Below, piece by piece: positions 1-8,718 of a stretch of 64,000 bases of DNA; position 1 is the first letter of the stretch, and each line of letters starts with the position of its first letter. A model generated the notes under the pieces. The model saw only the letters and a program-made list of their open reading frames with translations, was not told the origin of the DNA and searched no databases. Position numbers and translations under genes: made by a program. The stretch comes from Acinetobacter sp. ANC 4204 (GTDB lineage Bacteria > Pseudomonadota > Gammaproteobacteria > Pseudomonadales > Moraxellaceae). The DNA lies in NCBI RefSeq assembly GCF_002135205.1, contig NZ_NEFZ01000002.1:620001-684000 (forward strand), written 5' to 3'.

Positions 1-486
1 CATCGCATTCCATGTATCACCGTGGTAGCCCGAACGCGGGGTGACAAAATTGGTTTTGCCTTGTTTCCCAAGCGACGTCCAATACTGAACTGCCATCTTT
101 AACGCCACTTCAACTGCAACAGAACCTGAGTCTGCATAGAAAATTTTATCTAAACTTGGCGGGGTAATTTGCAACAGTAATTTGCCCAGTTGAATGGCGG
201 GATCATGACTAAAACCACCAAACATAATATGCGACATGTTTTGCAGTTGATCTGTCACGGCCTGATTCAGTTCAGGATGATTATAGCCATGTATGGTACA
301 CCACCACGAAGACATGCCATCAATCAACTGACGACCATCCTCTAGTTCAATGGTTGAACCGAAGGCTTTTTTGACTTTAAAGGTGGGAAGCGGATTGGTC
401 ATCGAAGTATAAGGGTGCCAAATATGTTCTCGATCAAATGCTAAGTCATCCAACTCAGCATCCAGTTTGGCATTGATCTTAGTCAT
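1..486 (-). CDS. bioA: Adenosylmethionine-8-amino-7-oxononanoate aminotransferase, N-terminal 162 residues (cut by window edge)
   Basis: Translating the minus strand from the ATG at 486 gives a continuous frame to the window edge. The visible part has the usual BioA N-terminus: HIWHPYTSM near residue 27, [17 protein letters not shown] around residues 60-76, and [13 protein letters not shown] followed by [11 protein letters not shown] at the edge. BioA is a PLP-dependent class III aminotransferase that makes 7,8-diaminononanoate from KAPA and S-adenosylmethionine in cytoplasmic biotin synthesis. The PLP lysine lies outside the window. A hydrolase gene lies 105 bp upstream in the same direction, and birA is about 17 kb away. 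The identification is firm; only the C-terminal part is missing, because of the window boundary. Confidence 0.93.
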   Translation of the reverse strand, partial: MTKINAKLDAELDDLAFDREHIWHPYTSMTNPLPTFKVKKAFGSTIELEDGRQLIDGMSSWWCTIHGYNHPELNQAVTDQLQNMSHIMFGGFSHDPAIQLGKLLLQITPPSLDKIFYADSGSVAVEVALKMAVQYWTSLGKQGKTNFVTPRSGYHGDTWNAM

Positions 487-591
487 CCTTAACTCCATAT
501 CGACTACAGTTACAGCAAAATTTCATTTTGACTGATCTTAAACCTGCGCGCATCAAAAAGAAATTGCGATATTCGCCACTCAGCAAGTTGT

Positions 592-1362
592 TTAATCCAT
601 TTTTTGTAAATATTGGCAGATTTGGTCAGTTACTTCATCGGCATGAAAAACTGGAAGCCCATGTGAACCACTTAAAAGCATCACATCTAAAAAATTTGCA
701 CCTAAAGCTTTTAAATTATCCATGACTTTGTAGCTAACTAAAAAATCTTGTTTAGCCAACAGATGGAGTTGATGTCCCGTATATTTTTGTAAGATCTCAA
801 CCGTATTTAAATACTCTAAACAATTTAATCCCTGTTTTAACAGATCTAAAGACTGAGGCTGAAGCAAACTTTGCAACTGCAAAAAATCTTGCTTGGTGGT
901 TGCCGTCCCTTGGCACACCATAAATCCAAATTTCTTTAATGTTGCAATCGCGTCTGCTTCGAAGGATTGTTTAAAACTTTGAAATGTCGCTGGACTCATT
1001 GCAGTTTGCCAATTTTCATACGCCACAAAGCACGGATTTGAAGCCAAAGTGATTAATACTTTTTGCTGTTGATACTGCTTTTCCACAGCCTCAACCAATA
1101 AAGTCGCCAGTTGCCCTCCCAAAGACCAACCGATCAAGACATCAAAGTCTTTGGCTTGTTCAGCATGTTGCTGCAACACCTGTGCGTCCAATCCATTAAA
1201 AATATTGATCAGCTCAACCGTATGCCCTTGGTGTTGCAAAGCATGAGCCAAAGGTTGTAGTAACTTGGTCCCACCACCCCAGCCTGTGATGAGTAAAATA
1301 CGTTGATTCAATGCCGACTCTAAAACTGTAAATTTCAAACAGTATGAAACCTCAGACTCCAT
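592..1362 (-). CDS. Alpha/beta-hydrolase, possible BioH-like pimeloyl-ACP methyl ester esterase
   Basis: The protein has about 256 residues and an alpha/beta-hydrolase layout: an oxyanion-type TGWGGG near residue 27, a nucleophile elbow GWSLGG (Ser about 80), a late acidic residue in AKQDF, and the catalytic-type histidine in SGSHGL. The ATG at 1362 is chosen because AAAAGG lies about 11 bases upstream; a GTG at 1389 would add nine residues but has no ribosome-binding site. The gene precedes bioA on the same strand. Many bacteria keep a BioH-type esterase near bio genes to release pimeloyl-ACP, so that role is inferred from position and fold. Sequence outside the motifs diverges from E. coli BioH, so another esterase activity is possible. 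Confidence 0.75.
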   Translation of the reverse strand: MESEVSYCLKFTVLESALNQRILLITGWGGGTKLLQPLAHALQHQGHTVELINIFNGLDAQVLQQHAEQAKDFDVLIGWSLGGQLATLLVEAVEKQYQQQKVLITLASNPCFVAYENWQTAMSPATFQSFKQSFEADAIATLKKFGFMVCQGTATTKQDFLQLQSLLQPQSLDLLKQGLNCLEYLNTVEILQKYTGHQLHLLAKQDFLVSYKVMDNLKALGANFLDVMLLSGSHGLPVFHADEVTDQICQYLQKMD

Positions 1363-1493
1363 TGCAAAGCAAGCCTTTTGAATAAGCACTAAATCGAGCT
1401 GAAGAAGTTCAGAGTTGGATCTGAGAATATCAGCCCTTTAGCGCCTTAAAATTTGCTAAGATCAAGTCAATACTTTTCAAGACAGCCTACATC

Positions 1494-2063
1494 ATGAAAA
1501 TAATGCAAATGGCAACGATTAGCTTAATTTCGCTGGGTAGTTTCTGTGCCATCAGTAATGCCACTTATGCAGCACCGGCTTTTTCAAGCGCTTCATCAGA
1601 GCAAAAGCAGTGGGTGGGTAAGCCAGCTCCGAGTTTTAAGTTACAAGATCAAAATGCCAAATGGCATGAGCTCAAACAATATCAAGGCAAGTGGGTCGTT
1701 CTCTATTTTTATCCGAAGGATGACTCACCAGGTTGCACACAAGAAGCCAATCAGTTCAAAGCACTCTACCCACAATTTAGCAAAAATAATGCCGTGGTTT
1801 TAGGCGTAAGTCTGGATGATGTACAGTCACATCAAAAATTTTCGAAAAAGTTAGGGCTGAATTTCCCTATTTTGGCTGATAACAATCATCAACTGGCCAA
1901 TCAGCTCGGCATCGTACGGAACTTAGGTATCGCTAAAATTGCGAAACGTGAAACCTTTCTGATCGACCCACAAGGTACGGTGGTCTATCACTACAGTAGT
2001 GTGAATACCCAAACCCATGCGGGACAAGTATTGGCAGATATTCAAAAGTTCTCTAAAAAATAA
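1494..2063 (+). CDS. Exported peroxiredoxin of the AhpC/TSA (Bcp) family
   Basis: The 189-residue protein starts with a signal peptide (MKIMQMATISLISLGSFCAI, cleavage likely after TYA near residue 26), then has a thioredoxin-fold peroxiredoxin domain. The motif YFYPKDDSPGCTQEANQF carries the peroxidatic cysteine at about residue 81. The second cysteine found five residues later in E. coli Bcp (CTxxxC) is absent, so this looks like a one-Cys enzyme needing an external reductant. Its job would be reduction of hydrogen peroxide or organic hydroperoxides in the periplasm. The ATG follows a short AT-rich leader and a strong hairpin terminator follows, so it is probably a single-gene transcript. 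The exact substrate cannot be read from sequence. Confidence 0.88.
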   Translation: MKIMQMATISLISLGSFCAISNATYAAPAFSSASSEQKQWVGKPAPSFKLQDQNAKWHELKQYQGKWVVLYFYPKDDSPGCTQEANQFKALYPQFSKNNAVVLGVSLDDVQSHQKFSKKLGLNFPILADNNHQLANQLGIVRNLGIAKIAKRETFLIDPQGTVVYHYSSVNTQTHAGQVLADIQKFSKK

Positions 2064-2070
2064 CCCCTAC

Positions 2071-2105
2071 AAAAAAGCCTTCGAACATTGATTCGAAGGC
2101 TTTTT
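2071..2105 (+). terminator. Intrinsic terminator behind the peroxiredoxin gene
   Basis: A perfect 14-bp inverted repeat (AAAAAGCCTTCGAA at 2072-2085 with its complement at 2092-2105) has a 6-base loop and ends in a T-run. It begins 8 bp after the stop codon. Being symmetric it could also stop transcripts of the bacterioferritin gene arriving from the other side. Confidence 0.85.
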
Positions 2106-2160
2106 GATTTCTTACCATATAAATGCAACTGCCATCTTTACATAAAATGGCTCGCATCTC

Positions 2161-2625
2161 TTACATTTGCGACTGAATATAGTTTTGTAGACCAATCAAC
2201 TCGATTAAACGTAATTGTTTTTCTAACCAATAAGTATGGTCTTCTTCGGTATCTGACATTTGTTGACGTAACATGTCACGGGTAATGTAATCAGCCTTTT
2301 CTTCACACAATTTTACGCCTTGCGCTAATTTTTCACGTACATGATATTCGAGCTTTAAATCGGCTTTTAAGCATGAAACCACATCTTCACCAATTTCAAC
2401 ATCATCGCGTTGCATATTCGGTGTGCCTTCCAAAAACAAAACCCGGCGAATAATCGCATCCGCATGTTGTGCTTCTTCTTGCATTTCATGATCAATACGT
2501 TCAAAGATTTTGCTTAAGCCCCAATCTTCATACATACGTGAATGAATCAGATATTGATCGCGTGCAGCCAATTCTCCACCGATCAACATATTTAAGTAGT
2601 CTACGACTTCAGGATTGCCACGCAT
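2161..2625 (-). CDS. bfr: Bacterioferritin-type iron storage protein lacking the heme methionine
   Basis: The 154-residue protein begins [20 protein letters not shown] and keeps the family's length and C-terminus (GLQNYIQSQ). Aligned by eye to E. coli Bfr, the ferroxidase ligands are present: Glu18, Tyr25, Glu51, His54, Glu93 (Bfr Glu94), Glu127/128 and His130. Position 52, methionine in heme-binding bacterioferritins, is alanine (EEAQHAD). This subunit should therefore store iron but not bind the inter-subunit heme, like the heme-less subunit of two-component bacterioferritins. The ATG at 2625 has GGAG 8 bases upstream. A longer reading back to 2682 would run over the promoter and is rejected. 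Role: oxidation and mineral storage of Fe(II) in the cytoplasm. Confidence 0.93.
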   Translation of the reverse strand: MRGNPEVVDYLNMLIGGELAARDQYLIHSRMYEDWGLSKIFERIDHEMQEEAQHADAIIRRVLFLEGTPNMQRDDVEIGEDVVSCLKADLKLEYHVREKLAQGVKLCEEKADYITRDMLRQQMSDTEEDHTYWLEKQLRLIELIGLQNYIQSQM

Positions 2626-2653
2626 TTCAAAATCTCCAATCTTTAATGCAACC

Positions 2654-2682
2654 ATTATGGACACATTTAATTCACTTTGCAA
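2654..2682 (-). promoter_or_regulatory. Probable sigma-70 promoter of the bacterioferritin gene
   Basis: On the minus strand TTGCAA (2677-2682) and CATAAT (2654-2659) are separated by exactly 17 bases, ending 28 bp before the chosen bfr start. No clear Fur box was seen beside it. Confidence 0.5.
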
Positions 2683-2775
2683 AACCTAAATTATGTAAGT
2701 TTATGATTTTTATAAAATTAAAATGAGAAACATACGCATTTGCAGTATGAATTATCAAAATAATAGTTATAAAAT

Positions 2776-2812
2776 AAGCCTTTGCAAAACTTCATCCCTT
2801 TTGCAAAGGCTT
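2776..2812 (-). terminator. Intrinsic terminator behind the PepSY gene
   Basis: Inverted repeat AAGCCTTTGCAAAA (2776-2789) pairs perfectly with 2799-2812. It lies about 85 bp downstream of the PepSY gene and ahead of bfr, so the two minus-strand units are probably separate. T-rich sequence follows on both strands. Confidence 0.65.
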
Positions 2813-2895
2813 TTTCAGCTTAAATAGCCCTCTGCTTTATTTTGTAACCATTAAAAATGCTTCTTATTTCAACCACCAAACACATTGAAAAAGAC

Positions 2896-4527
2896 TCACT
2901 TGGATGAAGCAACAGACCAAATTGAACCTACTTCTGCGGACTGTACACGCGCTTGTGCTTGACGATAAAACCGTAAAAATAGCCCCGCAAAAAGAATGGA
3001 AAATACATCAATCCACCATAAATAGGAAAAAGATGACCATAAACCAATCCCGGGCAACAGCAAAGCAAGCATTGAGGTTAAAGGCAACAGCAATAAAGTC
3101 ACTGCAATAAAGAGTAACAATGTAGGCAAAGCCCTTGCAGCACCAAGTACAAAACTAAGAATGAGGCTAAAGATAAAAATTGCATAATAGATATACATAA
3201 ACCATGCATTGATGCTGTGTAGTTCAGGACTGAGGACATAAGCCCAACGCCCAATCAACATACTCATAAAAATGCCAAGGACTGTTCCTAAACATGACCC
3301 TATGGTTAAGTTTGCAATGAATTGCACATCCTTGCGCTGTGCAGGTGGTGCTAAATTCGGATTTTTTTGTCGCTTTACACGCGATTCAATCCATAGAATA
3401 TTGCCTGAATAAAATAAAAATGCCCCCCCCATCCCCAAAGCCAAATACAACCACCGAGTAAAATCTCCGCCATAGTTGCCAAAGTGCAAACTGAACATAG
3501 ATCGAATCAGTTGATCTAGACCTGAACTCTGCGTATTTAAATTGGCCGTACTATAAGGTGCGGGCTGATAAGGATTGAAAAACATCACATCGAAGTTGTC
3601 ACCGCGTAACATCTGGTCAGGACTGTATAAACTGACGCGTGCCGATGCCTTCGCGGGTTGGTCTAGATTGTTAAAACTTACAGACGAAACCTCATAGCCC
3701 TGTGCTTGTTGCTGGACCTGTAAGAGTATTTTTTCAACATCCAATGGAGGAACTGGATCTGCAATCTGCACCGCAGCGGGACGTTCAAACAATGGTTTGC
3801 CTTTGCTGACCAACTGCCCCAGACCATCATAAAAGAGATCATGAAATGCAAAAACAATCACCGTTACACTAATCAAAATATGAAACGGTAAACTGGTAAT
3901 GCCAATCACATTGTGTGCATCAAGCCAAAAGCGTTTTTTGTTCTTGCCTTGCCGTATCGCAAAATAGTCTTTGACCAACGTTGGCAAGAGGACGATCAAA
4001 CCTGTCATCAACGCCAAAAAATATAAGACGGATACCACACCCATCACATAAACACCGAGTGTATGGTGCCCAAGCATCCCTGGAATGCCTGCTGTTTCGT
4101 GTAGTTGTTCAATCAACCAACCCAGTTTGGATAGGTTTTCCTGTTCAACCTGTAAAGTGCCATCTGGTTTCAGTGTCGCTAACATTGCACTTTGATCGGT
4201 ATCAAAGTCATGATCATCATGCACTTGACTTTGCGCAGGTTGCCACTGGATCGGGGCATAATGAAACTCTTTAGAGTTTAAATTGATCTGAAAGCTTTTT
4301 TGCGCTTCAGGATAGCGCTGCTGCACCTGGGATACCAAGTCATTATACTGATGCAATTCAACCGTATGTAAACTTTGTTGTGGTGGTGTTGCCCACTTAC
4401 TCAAATCATGCTGGAACATACTTAGCCCACCTGCAAAAAAGCAGATGAACAAGAGAATACCCGCGCAAATCCCGACCCATGTATGTAACTCTTTGGCAAG
4501 TCGGAGAATATCTGTACGTACCTTCAT
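2896..4527 (-). CDS. PepSY-domain inner membrane protein (PiuB-like), siderophore uptake accessory
   Basis: The 543-residue protein has an N-terminal membrane helix (residues about 16-38, GICAGILLFICFFAGGLSMF), a periplasmic PepSY-type region, and several further helices, including LPFHILISVTVIVFAFHD and four hydrophobic segments in the last 150 residues. It is the last gene of a minus-strand unit headed by a Fur-boxed TonB receptor, and genes of this family commonly sit there. The usual proposal is reduction or processing of the iron-siderophore after import; that is family knowledge and not visible here. A run of eight C at 3423-3430 (eight G in the mRNA) lies inside the gene and could be a slippage site. 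Confidence 0.85.
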   Translation of the reverse strand: MKVRTDILRLAKELHTWVGICAGILLFICFFAGGLSMFQHDLSKWATPPQQSLHTVELHQYNDLVSQVQQRYPEAQKSFQINLNSKEFHYAPIQWQPAQSQVHDDHDFDTDQSAMLATLKPDGTLQVEQENLSKLGWLIEQLHETAGIPGMLGHHTLGVYVMGVVSVLYFLALMTGLIVLLPTLVKDYFAIRQGKNKKRFWLDAHNVIGITSLPFHILISVTVIVFAFHDLFYDGLGQLVSKGKPLFERPAAVQIADPVPPLDVEKILLQVQQQAQGYEVSSVSFNNLDQPAKASARVSLYSPDQMLRGDNFDVMFFNPYQPAPYSTANLNTQSSGLDQLIRSMFSLHFGNYGGDFTRWLYLALGMGGAFLFYSGNILWIESRVKRQKNPNLAPPAQRKDVQFIANLTIGSCLGTVLGIFMSMLIGRWAYVLSPELHSINAWFMYIYYAIFIFSLILSFVLGAARALPTLLLFIAVTLLLLPLTSMLALLLPGIGLWSSFSYLWWIDVFSILFAGLFLRFYRQAQARVQSAEVGSIWSVASSK

Positions 4528-4530
4528 ACC

Positions 4531-4839
4531 CTATTCTCCTCTAAGCCAAAACACAAGTGCGTAAGCCACGACATTGAAAAACATATAAATTACAATAGAC
4601 TGCCAACCACGTGGAATAAAATAGGCCACGAAAAAGAGTGGTAACCAAATCCACGGAATCGACCACATCCCTAACTGCGGCGCAAGGCCACGATGCTCAG
4701 ATTGAAGTCCCCACATCGTGATTAATGCAGCTAAAGCGAAAGCTAGACTAAGTCCAAGAACTGCACCCGCAAAGCTTTTCGTCCACCAGTCAGGTTGTAT
4801 CTTTTGATCGCGTAGCAACGTCATGCGTCGAAGCCCCAT
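4531..4839 (-). CDS. Small membrane protein resembling DUF3649, iron-uptake operon
   Basis: The protein has 102 residues with three hydrophobic segments: SFAGAVLGLSLAFALAAL near residues 22-39, MWSIPWIWLPLFFVAYF near 58-74, and a C-terminal helix IYMFFNVVAYALVFWL. Length, topology and place between a DUF3325-like gene and a PepSY gene fit the DUF3649 family that accompanies TonB siderophore receptors. It overlaps the end of the upstream gene by about 50 bp, so translation is probably coupled. The start is uncertain: the ATG at 4839 lacks a good ribosome-binding site and the ATG at 4824 is an alternative. Confidence 0.7.
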   Translation of the reverse strand: MGLRRMTLLRDQKIQPDWWTKSFAGAVLGLSLAFALAALITMWGLQSEHRGLAPQLGMWSIPWIWLPLFFVAYFIPRGWQSIVIYMFFNVVAYALVFWLRGE

Positions 4840-5080
4840 GTAATAAAGGAAGAAATGGTAGTGCTGACCACAACACCAATGGAATCAGTAACCACATCAA
4901 CACTGCTACCAGTTTTGGTAATACCGACAGTAAAAGAACCAATGCCAAAACAAGACCTGTAAGCCCGACCCAGCGGTACTTTTTCGCTACAGTCTGCTTG
5001 AGTACAGTTTGATTAGCATGGGTCAAATACAGCAGGACACAACCACTACAGCACAGGAGTAAACCGAGAAATTTAATCAT
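4790..5080 (-). CDS. Small membrane protein resembling DUF3325, iron-uptake operon
   Basis: Starting at the ATG at 5080, the 96-residue product begins MIKFLGLLLCCSGCVLLYLT and has a charged loop (residues about 24-35) followed by two or three more hydrophobic segments. This matches the short three-helix pattern of DUF3325 proteins encoded beside TonB receptors and PepSY proteins. A reading from 5197 would run back over the receptor's terminator and is unlikely. The gene starts 34 bp after that hairpin, so expression probably depends on read-through from the receptor transcript. Function is unknown; a helper role in siderophore import is inferred only from context. Confidence 0.68.
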   Translation of the reverse strand: MIKFLGLLLCCSGCVLLYLTHANQTVLKQTVAKKYRWVGLTGLVLALVLLLSVLPKLVAVLMWLLIPLVLWSALPFLPLLHGASTHDVATRSKDTT

Positions 5081-5113
5081 TGCTTTCAACTTAAATGAGG
5101 CAGCATTCAGACA

Positions 5114-5142
5114 TAAAAAAGCCCACTGCATCGCAATGGGCT
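5114..5142 (-). terminator. Terminator or attenuator between receptor and accessory genes
   Basis: On the minus strand AGCCCA (T) TGC and GCA (G) TGGGCT pair around a GAT loop, followed by six T. It lies 12 bp after the receptor stop. Partial termination here would keep the receptor abundant and the three accessory membrane proteins scarce. Confidence 0.7.
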
Positions 5143-5153
5143 GATCATAAAAA

Positions 5154-7295
5154 TTAGAAATCGAAAGTGACACCAAGTTTATAGGTACGACCAGCACCTA
5201 AAATGGCATAGTTACTACCAAAGACTCCTGACCAATATTTTTCATCGGTTAAGTTATTTACATTAGCTCTAAATGTTGTATTTACACCACCAATTTTTGT
5301 CGCATATTTTGCACCTAAGTCCAAAATCGTGTAATCAGGCAACTCTAAACTATTATCCGTATTTAAGTATTGTTCACTCACATAAGATGCACGAGCATTT
5401 ACACTCAAACCGTCAACGACAGGAATTTTATAGTCCATACCCAAACCAGCAGTAAAATCAGGTGTACCAATTACAGTATTACCTACTTGAGATGCTGTCC
5501 CCGATTTAACATATTCAGCATCAATATAAGCTAAGTTCGCCATCAAACTTAAATCTTCTGTTAGCTGTCCCGCTGTTGAAAACTCGATACCACGAGACCG
5601 TGTCTCAGCATCATCTTTAACAGCCTTAGTTACAGTGTCCTGATAAACCTCAGGCTTTTCAATTTGGTAAAGCGCTAAAGTATTGAGCCAAGAACCCACT
5701 TGGTATTTAGTCCCTAGTTCATATTGCTTGGTTTGATAAGGGGCTAATGTCTCCCCCTTATTTGTTGCAGTTGGATAGGTAATATCTGAAACTGTTACCC
5801 CTTCAGATAGTCCTTCGACATAACTTGCATAGAAAGATAGGTCCTCACCAAATGGTTTAACGACGAGACCTAAGCTTGGGGAAAGTTTATCTGATGAATA
5901 TTTCGTCTTTTTATATAAATTTTTCGTGTCAATATCTTGGTACCGAGCACCTAAAATGACTTGTAATTTATCGTCTAACATCGACATTTGATCAGTTAAT
6001 GTATAGCTGACATAGCGGTTATCGGCATAAGGTACAATAGTTGGATATGACGTAGGCATTTGTTCAGATGCATCTACAATTGGGTTATAAAGGTTAGTAT
6101 TAAACGCATTTGATGTTGCTGCTGAATGTTGCCAATAATTACGTGTCAGATAATCTGCGCGTAAGCCAAGTGTATGTTGGATGGCACCTGTATCAAACTT
6201 ACCTTCTAGCCCAAGATTAGCTGCGACAGCATGTTCTTGATAACCCACTCGATAATACTGTGAACTTGCGGCACCTGTAGTCGCATTTTGCACAATCATC
6301 CGTGTGCCAAAAATATGTCCAGAATATTCTTTTTCTGTATATCCTGCTCCCCCAAATACTTTTAAATCAGGGCTAAATTTATATTCGCCTGATACTCCTA
6401 AGTATTGACTACTTTGCTCACCGTGAATGTTTGGGAAGAAATTACTATCCCCACTCGGAGCCGCAATAACCTGTTTGATTGTACCCATACTTACCATAAC
6501 AGGTGAACCATTATCACGCTTATCTCGTACCGCATAAGCGTCAAAGTTTAGTTTTAACTTATCCGTTGTATAGTCAAGTGCCACGACCCCTGTTGAATTT
6601 GTATCATCCATCCCATCAATGATATGTTCACCTTGCCCATAAGAGCCACCAACACGTACACCAAATTCCTTGTTATTACCTAAACGTCTTGCAACATCAA
6701 AGCCTGATTTATAGTAACCATCGTCTTCATAGCTTGCACTTACACGTGTCAGATCTTGATTAGCGCGCTTTGTTTGCGCCATGACCACACCACCAACACT
6801 CCCAGCTGGTGCCATGCCCGCCACTAAAGCATTAGGACCTTTAAGTACAGTGACTGAATCAATAATATCTGTTGGAATACGTCCAGTTGGCGCCATGCCA
6901 TATAGACCATTAATGTTGTAGTCTTCAAAACCTACAGAAAAACCACGGATCTGAATGTTTTCATTTAAATGACCTGAATTGGTCGTTTCACGAATACTTG
7001 GATCATTTTTAAGAACTTCAGAAACCGTCGCAGCTTGATTATCAGAAATTGTTTTTGCAGTATATGTCGTGACACTAAAAGGGGTATCAATGACAGACTT
7101 ATTACCCAAGGCGCCTAATTTAGCTTCTTTGGCTAACTTACCATCTGCATAGTTTTGTTGTTGTACCTGCGCTTCTGATTTTAAGGCAGGTAAAATCGAA
7201 ACCTCTTCCTCAGCAAAGGCAAGCTGAAAACAGCCACCTCCCATCATTAAAATACCAACAGAACTTGCAAGAATTTTTTTTGAAAAGGTTTTCAT
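5154..7295 (-). CDS. TonB-dependent siderophore receptor
   Basis: The 713-residue outer-membrane protein has a signal peptide (MKTFSKKILASSVGILMMGG, cleavage after AFA), a plug domain near residues 45-160 with NIQIRGFSVGFEDYNINGLY and SVTVLKGPNALVAGMAPAG, and a beta-barrel ending in the required terminal Phe (GVTFDF). The ATG at 7295 is preferred over an upstream TTG at 7304 because it begins a proper signal peptide. A Fur-box array lies about 18 bp upstream, so iron limitation should induce it. Three small membrane-protein genes follow in the same direction. The ligand (hydroxamate or other ferric siderophore) cannot be told from sequence. Confidence 0.95.
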   Translation of the reverse strand: MKTFSKKILASSVGILMMGGGCFQLAFAEEEVSILPALKSEAQVQQQNYADGKLAKEAKLGALGNKSVIDTPFSVTTYTAKTISDNQAATVSEVLKNDPSIRETTNSGHLNENIQIRGFSVGFEDYNINGLYGMAPTGRIPTDIIDSVTVLKGPNALVAGMAPAGSVGGVVMAQTKRANQDLTRVSASYEDDGYYKSGFDVARRLGNNKEFGVRVGGSYGQGEHIIDGMDDTNSTGVVALDYTTDKLKLNFDAYAVRDKRDNGSPVMVSMGTIKQVIAAPSGDSNFFPNIHGEQSSQYLGVSGEYKFSPDLKVFGGAGYTEKEYSGHIFGTRMIVQNATTGAASSQYYRVGYQEHAVAANLGLEGKFDTGAIQHTLGLRADYLTRNYWQHSAATSNAFNTNLYNPIVDASEQMPTSYPTIVPYADNRYVSYTLTDQMSMLDDKLQVILGARYQDIDTKNLYKKTKYSSDKLSPSLGLVVKPFGEDLSFYASYVEGLSEGVTVSDITYPTATNKGETLAPYQTKQYELGTKYQVGSWLNTLALYQIEKPEVYQDTVTKAVKDDAETRSRGIEFSTAGQLTEDLSLMANLAYIDAEYVKSGTASQVGNTVIGTPDFTAGLGMDYKIPVVDGLSVNARASYVSEQYLNTDNSLELPDYTILDLGAKYATKIGGVNTTFRANVNNLTDEKYWSGVFGSNYAILGAGRTYKLGVTFDF

Positions 7296-7312
7296 TTGAA
7301 ACAACGCTTAAA

Positions 7313-7337
7313 CTAAATGATAATGATTATTATATAC
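7313..7337 (-). promoter_or_regulatory. Fur box upstream of the TonB receptor
   Basis: The stretch CTAAATGATAATGATTATTA and its flank match the 19-bp Fur consensus at 14 of 19 positions in two registers six bases apart (starting 7313 and 7319), the overlapping-hexamer pattern typical of Fur-repressed siderophore receptor genes. Confidence 0.8.
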
Positions 7338-7560
7338 ACAATGTAAATAATTATTAATTGAATTTTCTCGTTTGACTTATTTATTTGATCTAAAATATAA
7401 ATTTAGGATTTTTTCAATAAACCCTATATATATTGAATTAAATTGAGTGAACTATCGTAAAATAACGAATAAGTCAGTCATCAGTTCGGTACTGAAGCAA
7501 AGACTTTCCCTGCATTCACGTTTACACTAAGCCTATACTTAAAACAACAACGGTTGATCT

Positions 7561-8628
7561 ATGACAAATTTAGCAACACAAGCGCCTGTACTGGTCACAG
7601 GTGCATCGGGTTATATTGCCAGTTGGGTGATTCAAAAATTATTAGCCCAAGGTTATACCGTTCATGCCACTGTACGTGACCTGAACAAAACCCAAAGCTT
7701 CGCACATTTATCTCAAATTGCAGAAAGCAGTGCAGGAACACTGAAACTATTTAAAGCCAATTTACTCGAACCCAATTCCTTTAAAGAAGCGATGCAAGGT
7801 TGTGAAATTGTCTTTCATATGGCCTCTCCTTTCGTCGTCACCAACTATAAAGATGCAGTGAAAGACATCATTGAACCTGCTGTTTTGGGTACAGAAAATG
7901 TCTTAAACACCGTCAATGAAACCGAGTCAGTTAAACGTGTCATTGTTACTTCGAGTATTGCATCGACCTATGGTGATGCGATTGATATTTTAAAAACGGA
8001 CCATAATACTTTTGATGAAAGTCACTGGAACACCAGTAGTTCTGAGACCCATCAGCCTTATCCATATTCTAAAGTGATGGCTGAGCGTAAAGCTTGGGCA
8101 ATGGCTGAGGCACAAGATCGTTGGCAGTTGGTCTGCATTAACCCTGCGTTGGTCTTTGGTCGTTCATTGACACCAAATACACAGTCAGGTTCGATTGAGG
8201 TCTTACAACAGTTTACCAATGGCTTGACTTTAGCAGGTGTCCCACCCATGTGGAATGGTGTGGTCGATGTTCAAGATGTTGCTGAAGCGCACTTACAAGC
8301 AGCATTCAACCCAAAAGCAACAGGTCGTTACATCGTCAGTGGTGGAACTTTAAGTCTGCTTGAAATCGGTCAATTGCTTAAAGCTCATTTTGGTTGGAAA
8401 TTTCCATTTCCACGAAATGAACTGCCCAAAGCAGCCTTTAAGGTGATTGGTCCATTCATTGGCTTTAGCCGCGAGTTTGTTGAGTTAAATATGGGTTATC
8501 CGATTTATTTTGATGCGAACAAGAGCCAAAAAGAATTGGGCTTAAAGTACCGAGATGTCAAAGAGAGTCTCGTTGAGCACTTTCAACAATTGCTCGATGA
8601 CGGTGTAATCAAGCAATATATTCCTTGA
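7561..8628 (+). CDS. NAD(P)-dependent epimerase/reductase, extended SDR (dihydroflavonol-reductase type)
   Basis: The 355-residue protein has a Rossmann nucleotide site at the N-terminus, VLVTGASGYIASWV (TGxxGxxA pattern, residues about 11-24), VFHMASPF further on, a Ser in VIVTSSIAS, and the active-site pair YPYSKVMAE (YxxxK near residue 165). Members reduce aldehydes or ketones, or act on sugar nucleotides; the substrate is not evident. It is divergent from the TonB receptor and is followed at once by a strong terminator, so it is monocistronic. The intergenic region in front is AT-rich, with no operator recognised beyond the Fur box near the receptor. Confidence 0.85.
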   Translation: MTNLATQAPVLVTGASGYIASWVIQKLLAQGYTVHATVRDLNKTQSFAHLSQIAESSAGTLKLFKANLLEPNSFKEAMQGCEIVFHMASPFVVTNYKDAVKDIIEPAVLGTENVLNTVNETESVKRVIVTSSIASTYGDAIDILKTDHNTFDESHWNTSSSETHQPYPYSKVMAERKAWAMAEAQDRWQLVCINPALVFGRSLTPNTQSGSIEVLQQFTNGLTLAGVPPMWNGVVDVQDVAEAHLQAAFNPKATGRYIVSGGTLSLLEIGQLLKAHFGWKFPFPRNELPKAAFKVIGPFIGFSREFVELNMGYPIYFDANKSQKELGLKYRDVKESLVEHFQQLLDDGVIKQYIP

Positions 8629-8636
8629 AAATAAAT

Positions 8637-8686
8637 AAAAAGCATAGTGCTCGTCAACGTCATAGCTGACAAGCACTATGCTTTTT
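8637..8686 (+). terminator. Long intrinsic terminator behind the SDR gene
   Basis: Fifteen bases AAAAAGCATAGTGCT (8637-8651) pair perfectly with 8672-8686, with a further GTCA/TGAC pairing inside and a T-run at the end. Confidence 0.88.
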
Positions 8687-8718
8687 CTAAATTAATGAAG
8701 GTATGGGATACACGAAAT

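Noticed and set aside
1546..1803. 85-codon frame inside the peroxiredoxin gene
   Set aside because: Out-of-frame shadow; the peroxiredoxin frame has a signal peptide and catalytic motif.
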